Made by a program: the position numbers and the translations under genes. 42,132 nucleotides of DNA from Candidatus Coprenecus stercoravium (GTDB lineage Bacteria > Bacteroidota > Bacteroidia > Bacteroidales > UBA932). The notes beneath the pieces are model-generated. The model ran no database searches. It saw only the letters and a program-made list of their open reading frames with translations, and had not been told where the DNA came from. The number at the start of each line of letters is the position of its first letter. Position 1 is the stretch's first letter. Where the stretch lies: assembly GCA_019116865.1 (NCBI GenBank), contig DXAW01000096.1:1-42132 (forward strand), in the 5' to 3' direction. This document shows positions 18,253-26,927 of the stretch, in pieces.

Positions 18253-18788
18253 ATCCAGTCGATGCCGCGCATCTTGAACATGAGGGTCCAGCCGTAGCTG
18301 TTGGAGAGCTCACGGGCGTAGAAAGGGGTGATGTCGTTGGGGAAGAGCATCCGGCGGATGAAGGAGTCTGAGTCGTCTGAGCGCATGTCGTCCCTGATGG
18401 AGGCGATGACGGAGAGCAGCCGGTCCGAGACCAGCAGCTCGTCGGCCATATCCAGGGCGGTGGAAGACATGGGCCGGGCCACCGTCACGGCCAGCGAGAA
18501 ATCATCGCTCTTGACGTTGCGCAGATCCTCCGAGGAGGTTATGCCTCCGTAGTCCACGAACAGGTATACCCCTTTTACCTGTGATATGCGGCGGCTGACG
18601 CTCTCCTCCTGTACGCCGAAGATGTAATCGGTCAGCTCCGGGAAGATGCCCAGAGCGGCGTCCCTGGCCCGGGAATGCAGCTGCATGTAGTCGTCATCCC
18701 CTGCGGTCTTGGTGAAAAAGCGGTCCACCACGTCCTTCGGGACGTAGCGTGCGAAATAAACGAATATGTCCTGCAGTATGTTCATCAT
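18249..18788 (-). CDS. phage connector/tail-region protein
   Basis: 179 aa starting MMNILQDIFVYFARYVPKDV; alpha/beta, no membrane segment or catalytic motif. It is in the neck-tail gene order, with ATGA overlaps at both ends showing coupled translation with its neighbours. By position it could be a tail terminator or minor tail subunit; the family is not recognised. Confidence 0.65.
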   Translation of the reverse strand: MMNILQDIFVYFARYVPKDVVDRFFTKTAGDDDYMQLHSRARDAALGIFPELTDYIFGVQEESVSRRISQVKGVYLFVDYGGITSSEDLRNVKSDDFSLAVTVARPMSSTALDMADELLVSDRLLSVIASIRDDMRSDDSDSFIRRMLFPNDITPFYARELSNSYGWTLMFKMRGIDWI

Positions 18789-19744
18789 TCCGATATTATG
18801 TTCAGTACTTGTTCTACGCTAAGACTGAGCTCGCCGGCTATCTCATGCGGTTTCATCTTGCAGGAGTGCAGCGAGCGGACGCTGTCCATGGTCTGCTTCA
18901 GGAGGACGTCGAGGTAGGTGAAGAGGTTCATGCCTCCCACCTTGTCGATATCTCCGTAGCCTTTCTCGGAAAGCGCATAGAGGGAGCCTTCCATGCCCAG
19001 AGGAGACCTGCTGCCTTTTCTGGCAGCACTGCGGTTGAAAAGCAGATCGTACTTCGGCAGCCGTGACACCCACTCGTTGACAGCCCTGAAGTTATACATC
19101 ACAGCCACTTTTTCTGTGAGAGGGATGCGGCCGCCATGGTACTGTTCCATGTCTACATCTTCTCCGGAGTAAAGCACGCAGAGGAGTGATGAAAGTATTT
19201 CGTCCAGATACTCCGCATCCGGGGAGAATGCTTCCAGCAGCCCCATGGCCGCCACGTACTGCCGTGCCGTCATATCGGTGGATGCCAGCGTCCCCCGGCA
19301 GGAAAATCTGTAACCGGTCAGTGCCGGGTCGGACGGCAGATGCGGAAGCAGCTGTGCGGGAAAGCACAGGTCGAAGTCCACCCGGGTCTCGAAAGACGAG
19401 GCAATCCTCACCTCTGGATCGCTCTGGTCCAGCTGGGAGGGCAGATGGTGGCGGAGCATCTCTTTTGTCCTCTCCGAGAGCTTATCGTACCTGGGGTCCT
19501 TGTACGCATAGACATACGGCCAGCAGAAGACCTCCTGCAGACGGAAGATGTTCTCGCACAGCACGGGATTGGACGGGTCCTGCGGAAGTTTGCCCACAAT
19601 GGCTTCTAACAGCTTGATCTGGAAGGACGCAAAGTCACACTGCCGGGAGCCGAACTCCAGCATGGCGCCCACCACTCCCAGCCACTGCTCCGGTGACAGT
19701 TCCTCCCACCGGGAGGGAAATTCCTTGTCGTTGATACGTATCAT
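18785..19744 (-). CDS. phage structural-region protein, tail-chaperone position
   Basis: 319 aa starting MIRINDKEFPSRWEELSPEQ. Mostly alpha-helical, ending in a short HTH-like segment (KMKPHEIAGELSLSVEQVLNIISE). The ELSPEQW opening and the helical body recall tail assembly chaperones, which are often frameshifted pairs; none is visible here. Overlaps both neighbours by 4 nt. The exact role is unresolved. Confidence 0.6.
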   Translation of the reverse strand: MIRINDKEFPSRWEELSPEQWLGVVGAMLEFGSRQCDFASFQIKLLEAIVGKLPQDPSNPVLCENIFRLQEVFCWPYVYAYKDPRYDKLSERTKEMLRHHLPSQLDQSDPEVRIASSFETRVDFDLCFPAQLLPHLPSDPALTGYRFSCRGTLASTDMTARQYVAAMGLLEAFSPDAEYLDEILSSLLCVLYSGEDVDMEQYHGGRIPLTEKVAVMYNFRAVNEWVSRLPKYDLLFNRSAARKGSRSPLGMEGSLYALSEKGYGDIDKVGGMNLFTYLDVLLKQTMDSVRSLHSCKMKPHEIAGELSLSVEQVLNIISE

Positions 19745-20586
19745 ATCGTGGCGTAGAATTTATTGCGTTCCTCATTGCTGTTGGCCACCCGGTCCGACGA
19801 GCCGCGCAGGAGGCGTACGGCCTCCTCGATGTCGGTGTACCATCCGTTGACCTCCGACATCAGATTGGAGTACAGCTTCTCACGGACCTGCATCTGGGAA
19901 CCGGTCTTGGAGAACTCATGTGTGAGGTCCCATCTGGTGGACCGCGGCAGCTCCGTCAGGTCGAACTTCATCACGGCCTCGGCCATGACGTGGTAGCACA
20001 GACAGCGCTTTATCCTGTCCGTCAGTGACGCATCCTCTATTCTGGACAGGTCTCCTGTCCTCGGCAGTATATTCTCCTTCACTATCTTTCTTATCAGGAA
20101 GAGTACCTTGGAGTAGAAGTACGGCGAGCGGTCTATGCCGTAGTAGTGGTCGAACTCCAGGGCATCATGCACCGGCAGAGTCTGCCGCTCCTGATACAGC
20201 GGACTGCTCTTGTACTCTCCTGTATCCGGATTCTCGTCCAGCCACAGCAGGAGTGTGTCCATTGCGGCCCAGAACTGGGAGATATACTCGTCCTTAATCT
20301 CCTCGTACTGGTACTTGTATATCTGCTGGTCGGTATTGCCCCGGGAAGTTGCCCAGAATATCAGGTGCTTGAACATCGTATAGTTGGCTACGGCCATGCG
20401 TATAGCCTCGTATACGGGAGCGTCATTCTCCTCCGCCAATGCCAGGTATACTTTCTCGCCCACTGTGTCTACCACGGCCTTGCGGGCAAGTGTGAACTCC
20501 GGACGTAGAGTTTCAAGGGACATGGTGCCGTCCACACCCTGGACATACCTGCGCAGCTCGTCAGTATCTGTGAAAACTATTTCCAT
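19741..20586 (-). CDS. head-tail connector candidate (DUF6712-like)
   Basis: 281 aa starting MEIVFTDTDELRRYVQGVDG, helical and acidic-aromatic. The TDTDELRRYVQG opening resembles DUF6712 phage proteins as I remember them. It directly follows the portal gene (gap 5 nt), the usual place for an adaptor that joins the portal to the tail. No catalytic residues are apparent. Confidence 0.65.
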   Translation of the reverse strand: MEIVFTDTDELRRYVQGVDGTMSLETLRPEFTLARKAVVDTVGEKVYLALAEENDAPVYEAIRMAVANYTMFKHLIFWATSRGNTDQQIYKYQYEEIKDEYISQFWAAMDTLLLWLDENPDTGEYKSSPLYQERQTLPVHDALEFDHYYGIDRSPYFYSKVLFLIRKIVKENILPRTGDLSRIEDASLTDRIKRCLCYHVMAEAVMKFDLTELPRSTRWDLTHEFSKTGSQMQVREKLYSNLMSEVNGWYTDIEEAVRLLRGSSDRVANSNEERNKFYATI

Positions 20587-20591
20587 GACTT

Positions 20592-22052
20592 CTATATTTG
20601 AGTGTTTGCCATTCTGTTCTCCGGAGTCACGTCCTGCTGGCGGGCAATGGCCGGACGGTAGAAACCGATCCGGATCCCCGAGCGGTACTTCTCCGGGAAA
20701 TTAATCTTCAGCGCATAATTGACATCCGCACAGACCACTGTCTCCGGAATAGTCAGGCCGTTGAGATAGATCATGTAATTGTAGTAGGCGTCGGATCCGG
20801 ACTTGGAGACTATGCCGTCCTTGGACACGTTGGATATAGACGAGTCGAGTCCCTTTGAGGAAAGCATCACCTCGTCGGCACGCTTGTCGTATTCCAGCAT
20901 GGCCTCGATGAACTCTTTGTACTTCTGCGGTATCTCCTCTATCTTCCAGCGCTCCTCTCCGCCCTGGCCATCACTGTAGGAGCGTGTCGCATAGACCTTC
21001 CCCTGATTGCGTCCCGAGCCGGAGAGAAAAGTAGTGAGCTTCTTGAGTTCCCGGTTGATGTATTCAGACAGAAGGTTGTCGCTGTACTCAGTTCCCACCT
21101 CCATGTAGTCATTCTCCGAGAATTTTATCTTCTGCAGTTCCTTGCCCTTCGCCTCCAGCTCAGCATTGGCCGAGCAGATATCCTCCAGCATGGCCTTCTT
21201 GGCCTCCACCCAGGCCTGAGGTATCACGATGTGCAGCCTGGCCGACATGGCGTTCTCAAGATAATCGTTGATGTAGGCCGGAGTCATGTTGCTGCCATGG
21301 ATCCAGTCCTTGATACCCCGGAAGAATACATTGAAAGCGTATATCTCCTCTCCGAAGGTCGGGTTCTTCGAGTAACTTACCGCACTGGATGCGGCCAGCG
21401 GCCTTGCAGGATTGAACCGGGGATACACCTTGAACTCCCCGATATTGCCGCCGTCCCAGTTGCCAACCATCACATGCCTGAAATCGGAGTCGGTCCAGTC
21501 GGTCTTGCCGGCCGGGTTGCGGGATGTACACAGACGGCAGCGCAGCTCCGATACATGCTCAAGACCTGCCACCGGCAGTGACCAGCGGCTGCGTCCTCCC
21601 ACCGAAAGCCTCCATGATGAGAAGATACCCTCAGTGTAGTAGAAGCTGCGTACGCACTTGTTAATATAGGTGCGGAAATCATCCGCCAAGCCGTTCTCGC
21701 GCCAGGAGTCCAGCCAGTCTGATATTACCGGGTCCTCCAAATACTTTCTGGTGACGTGCCCGTGCTCGTTCACACTCTGCCTGTAGAGTACCGGGCCATT
21801 GCCGTACAGCATACGGATCTGCTTCTCGATGAGTTCGGGGAGGAGACGGTTGTCGGTAATCATCCGTGCGCATGTGTTGGGTTCCAGATTGTCCTGGCCG
21901 AACGGATACACGAAGTAGCGGCCCACACCCAACAGGGCAATTACTCCGGTGCGCTGTTCCTTTCTGGCTGCGGCCAGCCTGACCGGCGACTCGCCGATCT
22001 GATAAGTGTACACATCCGACCCGCTGCGGACATAGCCTATGTTATTCATCAT
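20592..22052 (-). CDS. phage portal protein
   Basis: 486 aa, located directly after the large terminase block and before connector genes. Portal-like features: N-terminal region with YFVYPFGQDNLEPNTCARM and a core helix-rich segment (NAELEAKGKELQKIKFSEND), then SEYINRELKKLTTFLSGSG and an EYDKRADEVMLSSKGLDSS stretch resembling the portal wing/crown helix. It forms the dodecameric DNA channel of the capsid. The call relies on gene order as much as on sequence. Confidence 0.75.
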   Translation of the reverse strand: MMNNIGYVRSGSDVYTYQIGESPVRLAAARKEQRTGVIALLGVGRYFVYPFGQDNLEPNTCARMITDNRLLPELIEKQIRMLYGNGPVLYRQSVNEHGHVTRKYLEDPVISDWLDSWRENGLADDFRTYINKCVRSFYYTEGIFSSWRLSVGGRSRWSLPVAGLEHVSELRCRLCTSRNPAGKTDWTDSDFRHVMVGNWDGGNIGEFKVYPRFNPARPLAASSAVSYSKNPTFGEEIYAFNVFFRGIKDWIHGSNMTPAYINDYLENAMSARLHIVIPQAWVEAKKAMLEDICSANAELEAKGKELQKIKFSENDYMEVGTEYSDNLLSEYINRELKKLTTFLSGSGRNQGKVYATRSYSDGQGGEERWKIEEIPQKYKEFIEAMLEYDKRADEVMLSSKGLDSSISNVSKDGIVSKSGSDAYYNYMIYLNGLTIPETVVCADVNYALKINFPEKYRSGIRIGFYRPAIARQQDVTPENRMANTQI

Positions 22053-22380
22053 ACCATATCAGTTTATAGAGCTTGTTGTCTTCGTCCGAAAACGATATCC
22101 AGCGTATGAGCACTCTCCAGCACATACGGTGCTCTCCTGCCGCATTGTCGAAAAGAAAGTAGTTGGCTCCGTCCACGTTCCACTTCTCATGCGGCATCTG
22201 CAGCCGGGTGCGGCAGCCACGGCATACCTGAAGCTCCGCAGACGCCTCGCCTTTTGCTCTGGAATAGGGATAGAAGGCCATGTCGAAGGTCCCTCCGAGG
22301 GCCGTCACCGCCTCCGCCCTGCACAGCGCATCATATCCGGACATCGTATTCATACGGCAAATCTCCTCCAAATCACTCAC
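22042..22380 (-). CDS. small phage protein between terminase and portal
   Basis: 112 aa with a GTG start at 22380 that overlaps the preceding stop as GTGA; an ATG at 22353 is an alternative. CRGCRTRLQMPHEKW contains a CxxC pair and the end (RVLIRWISFSDEDNKLYKLIWYDE) is beta-rich. Overlaps the portal start by 11 nt. No family recognised. Confidence 0.6.
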   Translation of the reverse strand: MSDLEEICRMNTMSGYDALCRAEAVTALGGTFDMAFYPYSRAKGEASAELQVCRGCRTRLQMPHEKWNVDGANYFLFDNAAGEHRMCWRVLIRWISFSDEDNKLYKLIWYDE

Positions 22381-22520
22381 TCCGGAAAGGACAGACGAAC
22401 CGTCATATTTCCCGACGGACAGGCGTGCAAAGCACGGCGAAAAATCAGCGGCTCCGGCCTCTCGAAGCCTCTTCCTGAAACGAAGTGAATGAATTTTTCA
22501 GCCATTTCTCTATCAATCAT
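22377..22520 (-). CDS. 47-aa small protein
   Basis: MIDREMAEKFIHFVSGRGFE then a basic, arginine-rich tail ending RLSFPE. It fills most of the gap between the large terminase and the next gene, and its stop overlaps the next start (GTGA), which argues for real, coupled translation. Too short to assign. Confidence 0.5.
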   Translation of the reverse strand: MIDREMAEKFIHFVSGRGFERPEPLIFRRALHACPSGNMTVRLSFPE

Positions 22521-22576
22521 TTGATTAACTATAAATTTTTCTCCAAAACACCCCGGAACATTGCCGAAAAACCGCT

Positions 22577-24295
22577 CTACAAGGCCTGGTTTTCGACGAA
22601 ATCAGCCCGAAAACCGCCCGTTTTCAGCGGAAGATATTGGGAATACAGGCCGTACACCATGTACATCAGGCCACTTGGAAGCTGCGGCGTGATGGGTGCC
22701 TGCTGGCTCAGCGGAACCCGTTTCTCAGGGGTCTTGTCGAGTTCCACCGGAGTACTGCCCGGCACCTTCTTGCATGATATCATCGCCGAGATGAGATTGG
22801 GGCACTCGTTGTAGTCGATGAGAATCCGGGGAACCTTCCTCTCGTCGTTCGACAGCAGCCTGCGCCAAAGGTAGTAGTGCTGCCAGTGATAGATGGTGGC
22901 CTGACCGAGATTCTTCAGGACGACCTTCCAGCCGCGCATCTCCAGTTCCGCTTTCAGTTCCCTGGCATCGGTCTCGTTGACACGCCGCTCGTTACGTTTG
23001 TTGCCGGCACGGTCGTAGTACAGGTCGATGTGCCGGTTCCGGGCGGAGCGGAAAAATGAATCAAACCGTGCGGCCAGATCCTCGATATCCTCGGGTGAAT
23101 ACACAAAAAACTCCTTCAGTACGCGCAGCTCGTTGTCCGTCCTCTTCTCCTGGGCGGCAACCATGGATGCGAAGGATCCGGGGTCGTATCCCAGGATGAT
23201 TCTGGCATTCTGGTCATAGTATTTTAGATACGATGAGTCGATGGTGAAGCTTTCCTTGATGTTGCGCGACATCAGGTCCTTGTAGAGATAGGAGTCCTCG
23301 AAGACATGTTTCTCGGTGCTGAACCGGTCAAAGAACATGTTCTCGTAGTCCATGTCGTGGATGGAGCAGATGCTGGTCAGGAACTCCGACATGCTCAGGT
23401 TGGAGAAATTGTCCGTGAAGAACTTAGCACCGAGCACCTCGTTGTTAATAAAAGTGCTCACACGCAGATAGAAGAGGCACTCCCGGCGCATGTCATCGAG
23501 AAGGGGCCGGTAACGCTCTATCACCCGGCGGTTGCGCTCCGCATCCTGTCCTCTCCGGACCGCCGCCATGGCCTTGTCCACATGCAGGGCGATGGTGATG
23601 ATGTCCTCCACCAGCTGCCTGTCCATCTGGCCGGCATACCTGGTGAACCAGGCATCCTCTCCGAGCGTTACCCGGGCCGTGTCGGATACACCGGTGAAGC
23701 CGCCGTAATACGGAGACTTATGCACTCCGGCGGCATCCAGACGGCCCACACGCATGGCCGGGAATATCCTGGAGCGCACCTTCTCTCCGTCTGAGTGCTT
23801 CATCTCCTCAAAGAAGAAATGCACGATATTGGCTCCGGCGATGCTGTCCGGCTGGTCCGTGGACACCAGGCGTATGTTGAAGCCGTTGGCGAAGACAATG
23901 CTGTGCTCGGGATGCAGTATGGGGTAACGGGGCTTGCAGAAGTGCCGCGGCAGGTCCTTCTCGCCGTATACGAAATCGATGCCCTCTCTCATCAGAGGCC
24001 TGCCTGTGGCATCGGCGGCGCTTTTGTAAAATGAGATAAGTTCCGGAATGATGATGGACATCAGGCGGATATAGGTGCTGTGGCCGAATCCGGCGGTCTC
24101 GCCCGGCATCGACGCTGCTACCCGTATAGTCCTCGGACCCGTCACTCCCTTGGTCTTGCCGGTACCGCGCCCGGCCTCAATGACCATGCGGTTGGAGTCA
24201 ACCAGCAGCACCAGCAGCTGCATCATGTTGGCGTAATATGCCGTCAGGCCGTCATCCTTCCGCTCCATCGCCAGTAACCTCCTCGTATTCGACAT
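22577..24295 (-). CDS. phage terminase large subunit
   Basis: 572 aa packaging motor. ATPase: Walker A GRGTGKT (42-48) and Walker B VHFFFEEMK (158-166, E163/E164). RNase H-like nuclease: D371 in ILGYDPGS and D428 in DLYYDRAGNK supply metal ligands. It translocates and cuts DNA during head filling. It overlaps the upstream 213-aa gene by 44 nt. Confidence 0.9.
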   Translation of the reverse strand: MSNTRRLLAMERKDDGLTAYYANMMQLLVLLVDSNRMVIEAGRGTGKTKGVTGPRTIRVAASMPGETAGFGHSTYIRLMSIIIPELISFYKSAADATGRPLMREGIDFVYGEKDLPRHFCKPRYPILHPEHSIVFANGFNIRLVSTDQPDSIAGANIVHFFFEEMKHSDGEKVRSRIFPAMRVGRLDAAGVHKSPYYGGFTGVSDTARVTLGEDAWFTRYAGQMDRQLVEDIITIALHVDKAMAAVRRGQDAERNRRVIERYRPLLDDMRRECLFYLRVSTFINNEVLGAKFFTDNFSNLSMSEFLTSICSIHDMDYENMFFDRFSTEKHVFEDSYLYKDLMSRNIKESFTIDSSYLKYYDQNARIILGYDPGSFASMVAAQEKRTDNELRVLKEFFVYSPEDIEDLAARFDSFFRSARNRHIDLYYDRAGNKRNERRVNETDARELKAELEMRGWKVVLKNLGQATIYHWQHYYLWRRLLSNDERKVPRILIDYNECPNLISAMISCKKVPGSTPVELDKTPEKRVPLSQQAPITPQLPSGLMYMVYGLYSQYLPLKTGGFRADFVENQAL

Positions 24296-24893
24296 CCACT
24301 CCGGCCTCGCTGCGCAGACGCTCCCTTTCCCTGTCCGTCACCGGCAGCTGTCCGATAATCCGGCCCAGCTGCTTCTTCTCATTGCGCCTGACCGCCTCGT
24401 ATACACTCTTTTTCTTGTATCCCATCCTGGTGAAATCCACATCCTCCGACACGATGAAGACAGGAGGCTGCCAGTCTCCGGGCCGGATGACATCCCGGTT
24501 GCGGGTACGGTACTCGTGTGCCTTGGCAGAGGCCTTGAGAGCGATGTCCAGACGGTTCATCTTCACGGCCAGACGGAAGATGTCCTCCATGCGGTCGGCA
24601 TAGTAGTTGTCCCACGCCTCGGCGGAGATGTTGTCATCGATGTAGAAGAACTGAAGCGCATCGTAATACACCGTCCGGGCCTCAGAGTAGGTCATCGCCG
24701 GCCACTCCAGGCGCAGCGCCCTGGTGACACGGGTCAGGCTGGCTCCCTGAAAATGGATAATCGATGATGCGGAATTGAGCTGAAGGATGTACTCCCGCAG
24801 ATCCTCCGCTATCATGTCCCCCTTGCGTGTGAGCATGAAGTCGCGCACCGTATCGCCGTCCAGCTGCCGCAGTCTTTCCAGTCTGGTACTCAT
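24252..24893 (-). CDS. terminase small subunit candidate / packaging protein
   Basis: 213 aa, start at 24893 fixed by the ATGA overlap with the previous stop and by MSTRLERLRQLDGDTVRD; a longer reading to 25052 has no support. Helix-rich, with a charged C-terminus. Immediately upstream of the large terminase, where the small subunit normally lies. I cannot see a diagnostic HTH, so the call is positional. Confidence 0.6.
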   Translation of the reverse strand: MSTRLERLRQLDGDTVRDFMLTRKGDMIAEDLREYILQLNSASSIIHFQGASLTRVTRALRLEWPAMTYSEARTVYYDALQFFYIDDNISAEAWDNYYADRMEDIFRLAVKMNRLDIALKASAKAHEYRTRNRDVIRPGDWQPPVFIVSEDVDFTRMGYKKKSVYEAVRRNEKKQLGRIIGQLPVTDRERERLRSEAGVDVEYEEVTGDGAEG

Positions 24894-25210
24894 ATTCCAA
24901 ACAGTTCCCGTTTCATCTCGTCCACCTCGGCCTGAAGATTGCGCTCGTAGATGAGCTTGGCTGCGTCCACATCCCCGTTCACAGCCTGGTTCTGCAGGGC
25001 GGTGTTCAGATCCCTTCCAGCCTCCTCCAGACCGGCCTGATACGCCTTGCACAGGTCCGTCGTCGGATTCGTCAGGTCGCGGATAAAAGCCACCCGGTCC
25101 TGTCCATCCAGCTCAAAGGCGGAGGCGACAGCTGTCACCGAGGCATTGCGCCGGCCCAGTTCCAGGACCTTTTCCAGTTCATCCTTGCTATGTTCTCTTT
25201 TCTGAGGCAT
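24890..25210 (-). CDS. small terminase-like DNA-binding protein
   Basis: 106 aa, start MPQKREHSKDELEKVLELGR. The sequence ASVTAVASAFELDGQDRVAFI then LCKAYQAGLEEAGRDLNTAL resembles the N-terminal HTH and following helices of small terminase subunits, which recognise the packaging site. It overlaps its neighbours by 4 and 23 nt. Together with the 213-aa protein it may form the pac-recognition complex. Confidence 0.6.
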   Translation of the reverse strand: MPQKREHSKDELEKVLELGRRNASVTAVASAFELDGQDRVAFIRDLTNPTTDLCKAYQAGLEEAGRDLNTALQNQAVNGDVDAAKLIYERNLQAEVDEMKRELFGI

Positions 25211-25745
25211 AAAGATTCATTTTTAGGCATTCGCCCATCATCTTCTCGCGTTCGGTCCATTTGTCCAGCAGCTGCCGGTACTTCTCCGCCTTGTCCTCAC
25301 TGAGGCCCTTGCGGCGCAGATACGCCCCGTATCTGGAGACATTCATGCCGGCATTGCGGTACTCGTTCATGAAGCTATCCGGAGAGGTCAGGAGCAGCTG
25401 CCGCAGCCGTGACATCTCGTCATCAGTCCTCACGAAGGGATGACGGCCGAGAAAGCGTCCGGTGTTGTTGAAACTGCGGAGCTCGTCAAAGCACAGCCTG
25501 TTCCTGACCGACTTCTCCACCATCTCCGCCACCGTCTCCGGGGTCGGACTCTCGTCCAGCGTCCGGTCCAGACTCAGCAGATCCCGGTGCAGGTTCACCC
25601 TGTCCGAGTATATCAGCTCCGCCTTCTGAATCAGAGGGTCCTCCAGGTTCTTCCACCTGATTTTCGGGAACTCCTCCTGTTTTGTCCTCTTTTTTTTTAG
25701 TGCCCGCAGACTCTTTCTGAGCCCGGGCCTCATCCGGGTTTTCAT
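25188..25745 (-). CDS. C-terminal frame of a probable two-frame phage protein
   Basis: 185 aa if started at 25745 (MKTRMRPGLRKSLRALKKKR), where a GGAGG lies 9 nt upstream. From the A9 run on, this frame carries good protein sequence (FPKIRWKNLEDPLIQKAELI, then RSFNNTGRFLGRHPFV), while the overlapping frame turns Gly/Pro/Glu-rich. The likely product is a fusion of the upstream frame with this one, about 275 aa, through slippage at 25690-25698. Independent initiation is the alternative. Function unknown. Confidence 0.6.
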   Translation of the reverse strand: MKTRMRPGLRKSLRALKKKRTKQEEFPKIRWKNLEDPLIQKAELIYSDRVNLHRDLLSLDRTLDESPTPETVAEMVEKSVRNRLCFDELRSFNNTGRFLGRHPFVRTDDEMSRLRQLLLTSPDSFMNEYRNAGMNVSRYGAYLRRKGLSEDKAEKYRQLLDKWTEREKMMGECLKMNLYASEKRT

Positions 25746-26022
25746 GCCCGGCGTCCTCCTGCAGTGCCGCAGCCTGTTCCTGCCTTATGGCCGATGCCGC
25801 TGCTTTCCTATGGGCGATAATCTCGTCCTTGGTGCAGTACTGAAGAAGGGTATAGATGATGTCGTAAGACAATGTGGCTCCGTTGGAGGAGTTCAGGGTG
25901 CGCACCAGCAGAGAGGACTTGGGCGCATAGCGGCGCAGAAGGTCCTTGTCGGCATCGATATGAGCGTTGTAGGAGAGTTCCTGCGCTATTCTGTTACGTT
26001 CTCTATATCCGATATTGTACAT
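25486..26022 (-). CDS. N-terminal frame of a probable two-frame phage protein
   Basis: 178 aa starting MYNIGYRERNRIAQELSYNA. Convincing up to about residue 110 (YDIIYTLLQYCTKDEIIAHR), then, after the lysine codons of the A9 run, it degrades into low-complexity Gly/Glu/Pro, which is what a shadow of the other frame looks like. Loss of one A in the transcript, or a +1 ribosomal shift, would join it to the downstream frame. Unknown family; first gene of the terminase block. Confidence 0.6.
   Translation of the reverse strand: MYNIGYRERNRIAQELSYNAHIDADKDLLRRYAPKSSLLVRTLNSSNGATLSYDIIYTLLQYCTKDEIIAHRKAAASAIRQEQAAALQEDAGHENPDEARAQKESAGTKKKEDKTGGVPENQVEEPGGPSDSEGGADILGQGEPAPGSAESGPDAGRESDPGDGGGDGGEVGQEQAVL
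25690..25698 (-). promoter_or_regulatory. A9 slippage site (possible recoding)
   Basis: Nine consecutive A residues on the coding strand, reading ACT AAA AAA AAA GAG in the first frame and CTA AAA AAA AAG AGG in the second. Removal of one A (or addition of two) joins the frames. Runs of this length are known sites of RNA polymerase slippage. Confidence 0.5.
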
Positions 26023-26036
26023 AATCTGTTGCTGTT

Positions 26037-26075
26037 AAAAAGGCCGGGATGCAGGCATCCACCCGAACCCCGGCC
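26037..26075 (-). terminator. rho-independent terminator after the capsid block
   Basis: GGCCGGG (26042-26048) pairs with CCCGGCC (26069-26075); read leftward it is followed by TTTTT (complement of 26037-26041). It lies between the tail-tube-like gene and the terminase block, so the two late blocks may be separate transcripts or joined by read-through. Confidence 0.75.
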
Positions 26076-26100
26076 GACTGAGTAAAACTATGTGTAGAGA

Positions 26101-26916
26101 CTACGAGGCCTGCACTCTTGATACTTCCACGAGCGTGGATGCATCCAGCACACGGAATATGATGGAGCTTCCGGCCTTGCCGGTCCATGCGGCACCGTTG
26201 CGTAGCACTATGCCGTCGGTCTCCTCTATCTGTGTGGGATAGGTCCCTCCGCCGCCGACTATCTCAATCAGACGACCCTCATCCGAGGCCGACAGGCCGG
26301 TGAACGAGGCGATGACAGCAGCCGCCGTGTTGTCCGCGGATGTCTTGTACTGCTGCGCACCCGAAAGGGCCACTGTAGTCGCATCGGCCGCGATGGCGGT
26401 CGCAGGCTGCAGCTCGACGGCACCTGTGTAGATGAGCGGCATGTCGAAAGACGAGTTGCCGAACGTCAGGGTGCTGTAGCGTCCGTCCTTGTTGTTGAGA
26501 CGCTCGAAGGTCTGAAGGATATAAGGACAGAACTCCCGTCCGTAAAGATACCTCTTGCCGGTGTCTATCTCCTGCAGTACGATGTAGAAGAGCTCACCCT
26601 GGTTGTTCTCAAGGAAGTCGTAGACCTCCGGTCTCTGACCGCCGAGGACAAATGCGAGGGTGTTCTCCACGGTAGAAGTCACATCTCCCTTGGAGGATGT
26701 GGACTTGTCGTCAAGAGAGTAGGCGACGGCTTCAAGGTAATGCCAGTACTGGCCCTCAAGAAGGGGGATAGTGCCTATCTCCCTGTTGGCGTTGGGCTTG
26801 GGAAAGGCCTTGTCAGGGTCTATCTGATCCACATGGACCAGATAGACTCTATAATGGATCTGACTGCCGGCGGTGACGCGGTCACCGACATGCTTGATAT
26901 TTACGAAATTCATCAT
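26101..26916 (-). CDS. major tail tube-like protein with capsid-related C-terminal domain
   Basis: 271 aa. Residues 1-165 look like a tail tube fold (LEGQYWHYLEAVAYSLDDKS, then DGRYSTLTFGNSSFDMPLIY). The last ~100 residues begin AADATT and include KTSADNTAAAVIASFTG, IEIVGGGGT, AAWTGKAG and LVEVSR, matching in order the C-terminus of the capsid protein upstream. Such an add-on could be a decoration domain exposed on head and tail. A head-decoration role for the whole protein is the alternative. Confidence 0.65.
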   Translation of the reverse strand: MMNFVNIKHVGDRVTAGSQIHYRVYLVHVDQIDPDKAFPKPNANREIGTIPLLEGQYWHYLEAVAYSLDDKSTSSKGDVTSTVENTLAFVLGGQRPEVYDFLENNQGELFYIVLQEIDTGKRYLYGREFCPYILQTFERLNNKDGRYSTLTFGNSSFDMPLIYTGAVELQPATAIAADATTVALSGAQQYKTSADNTAAAVIASFTGLSASDEGRLIEIVGGGGTYPTQIEETDGIVLRNGAAWTGKAGSSIIFRVLDASTLVEVSRVQAS

Positions 26917-26927
26917 ATGTCAATGAG

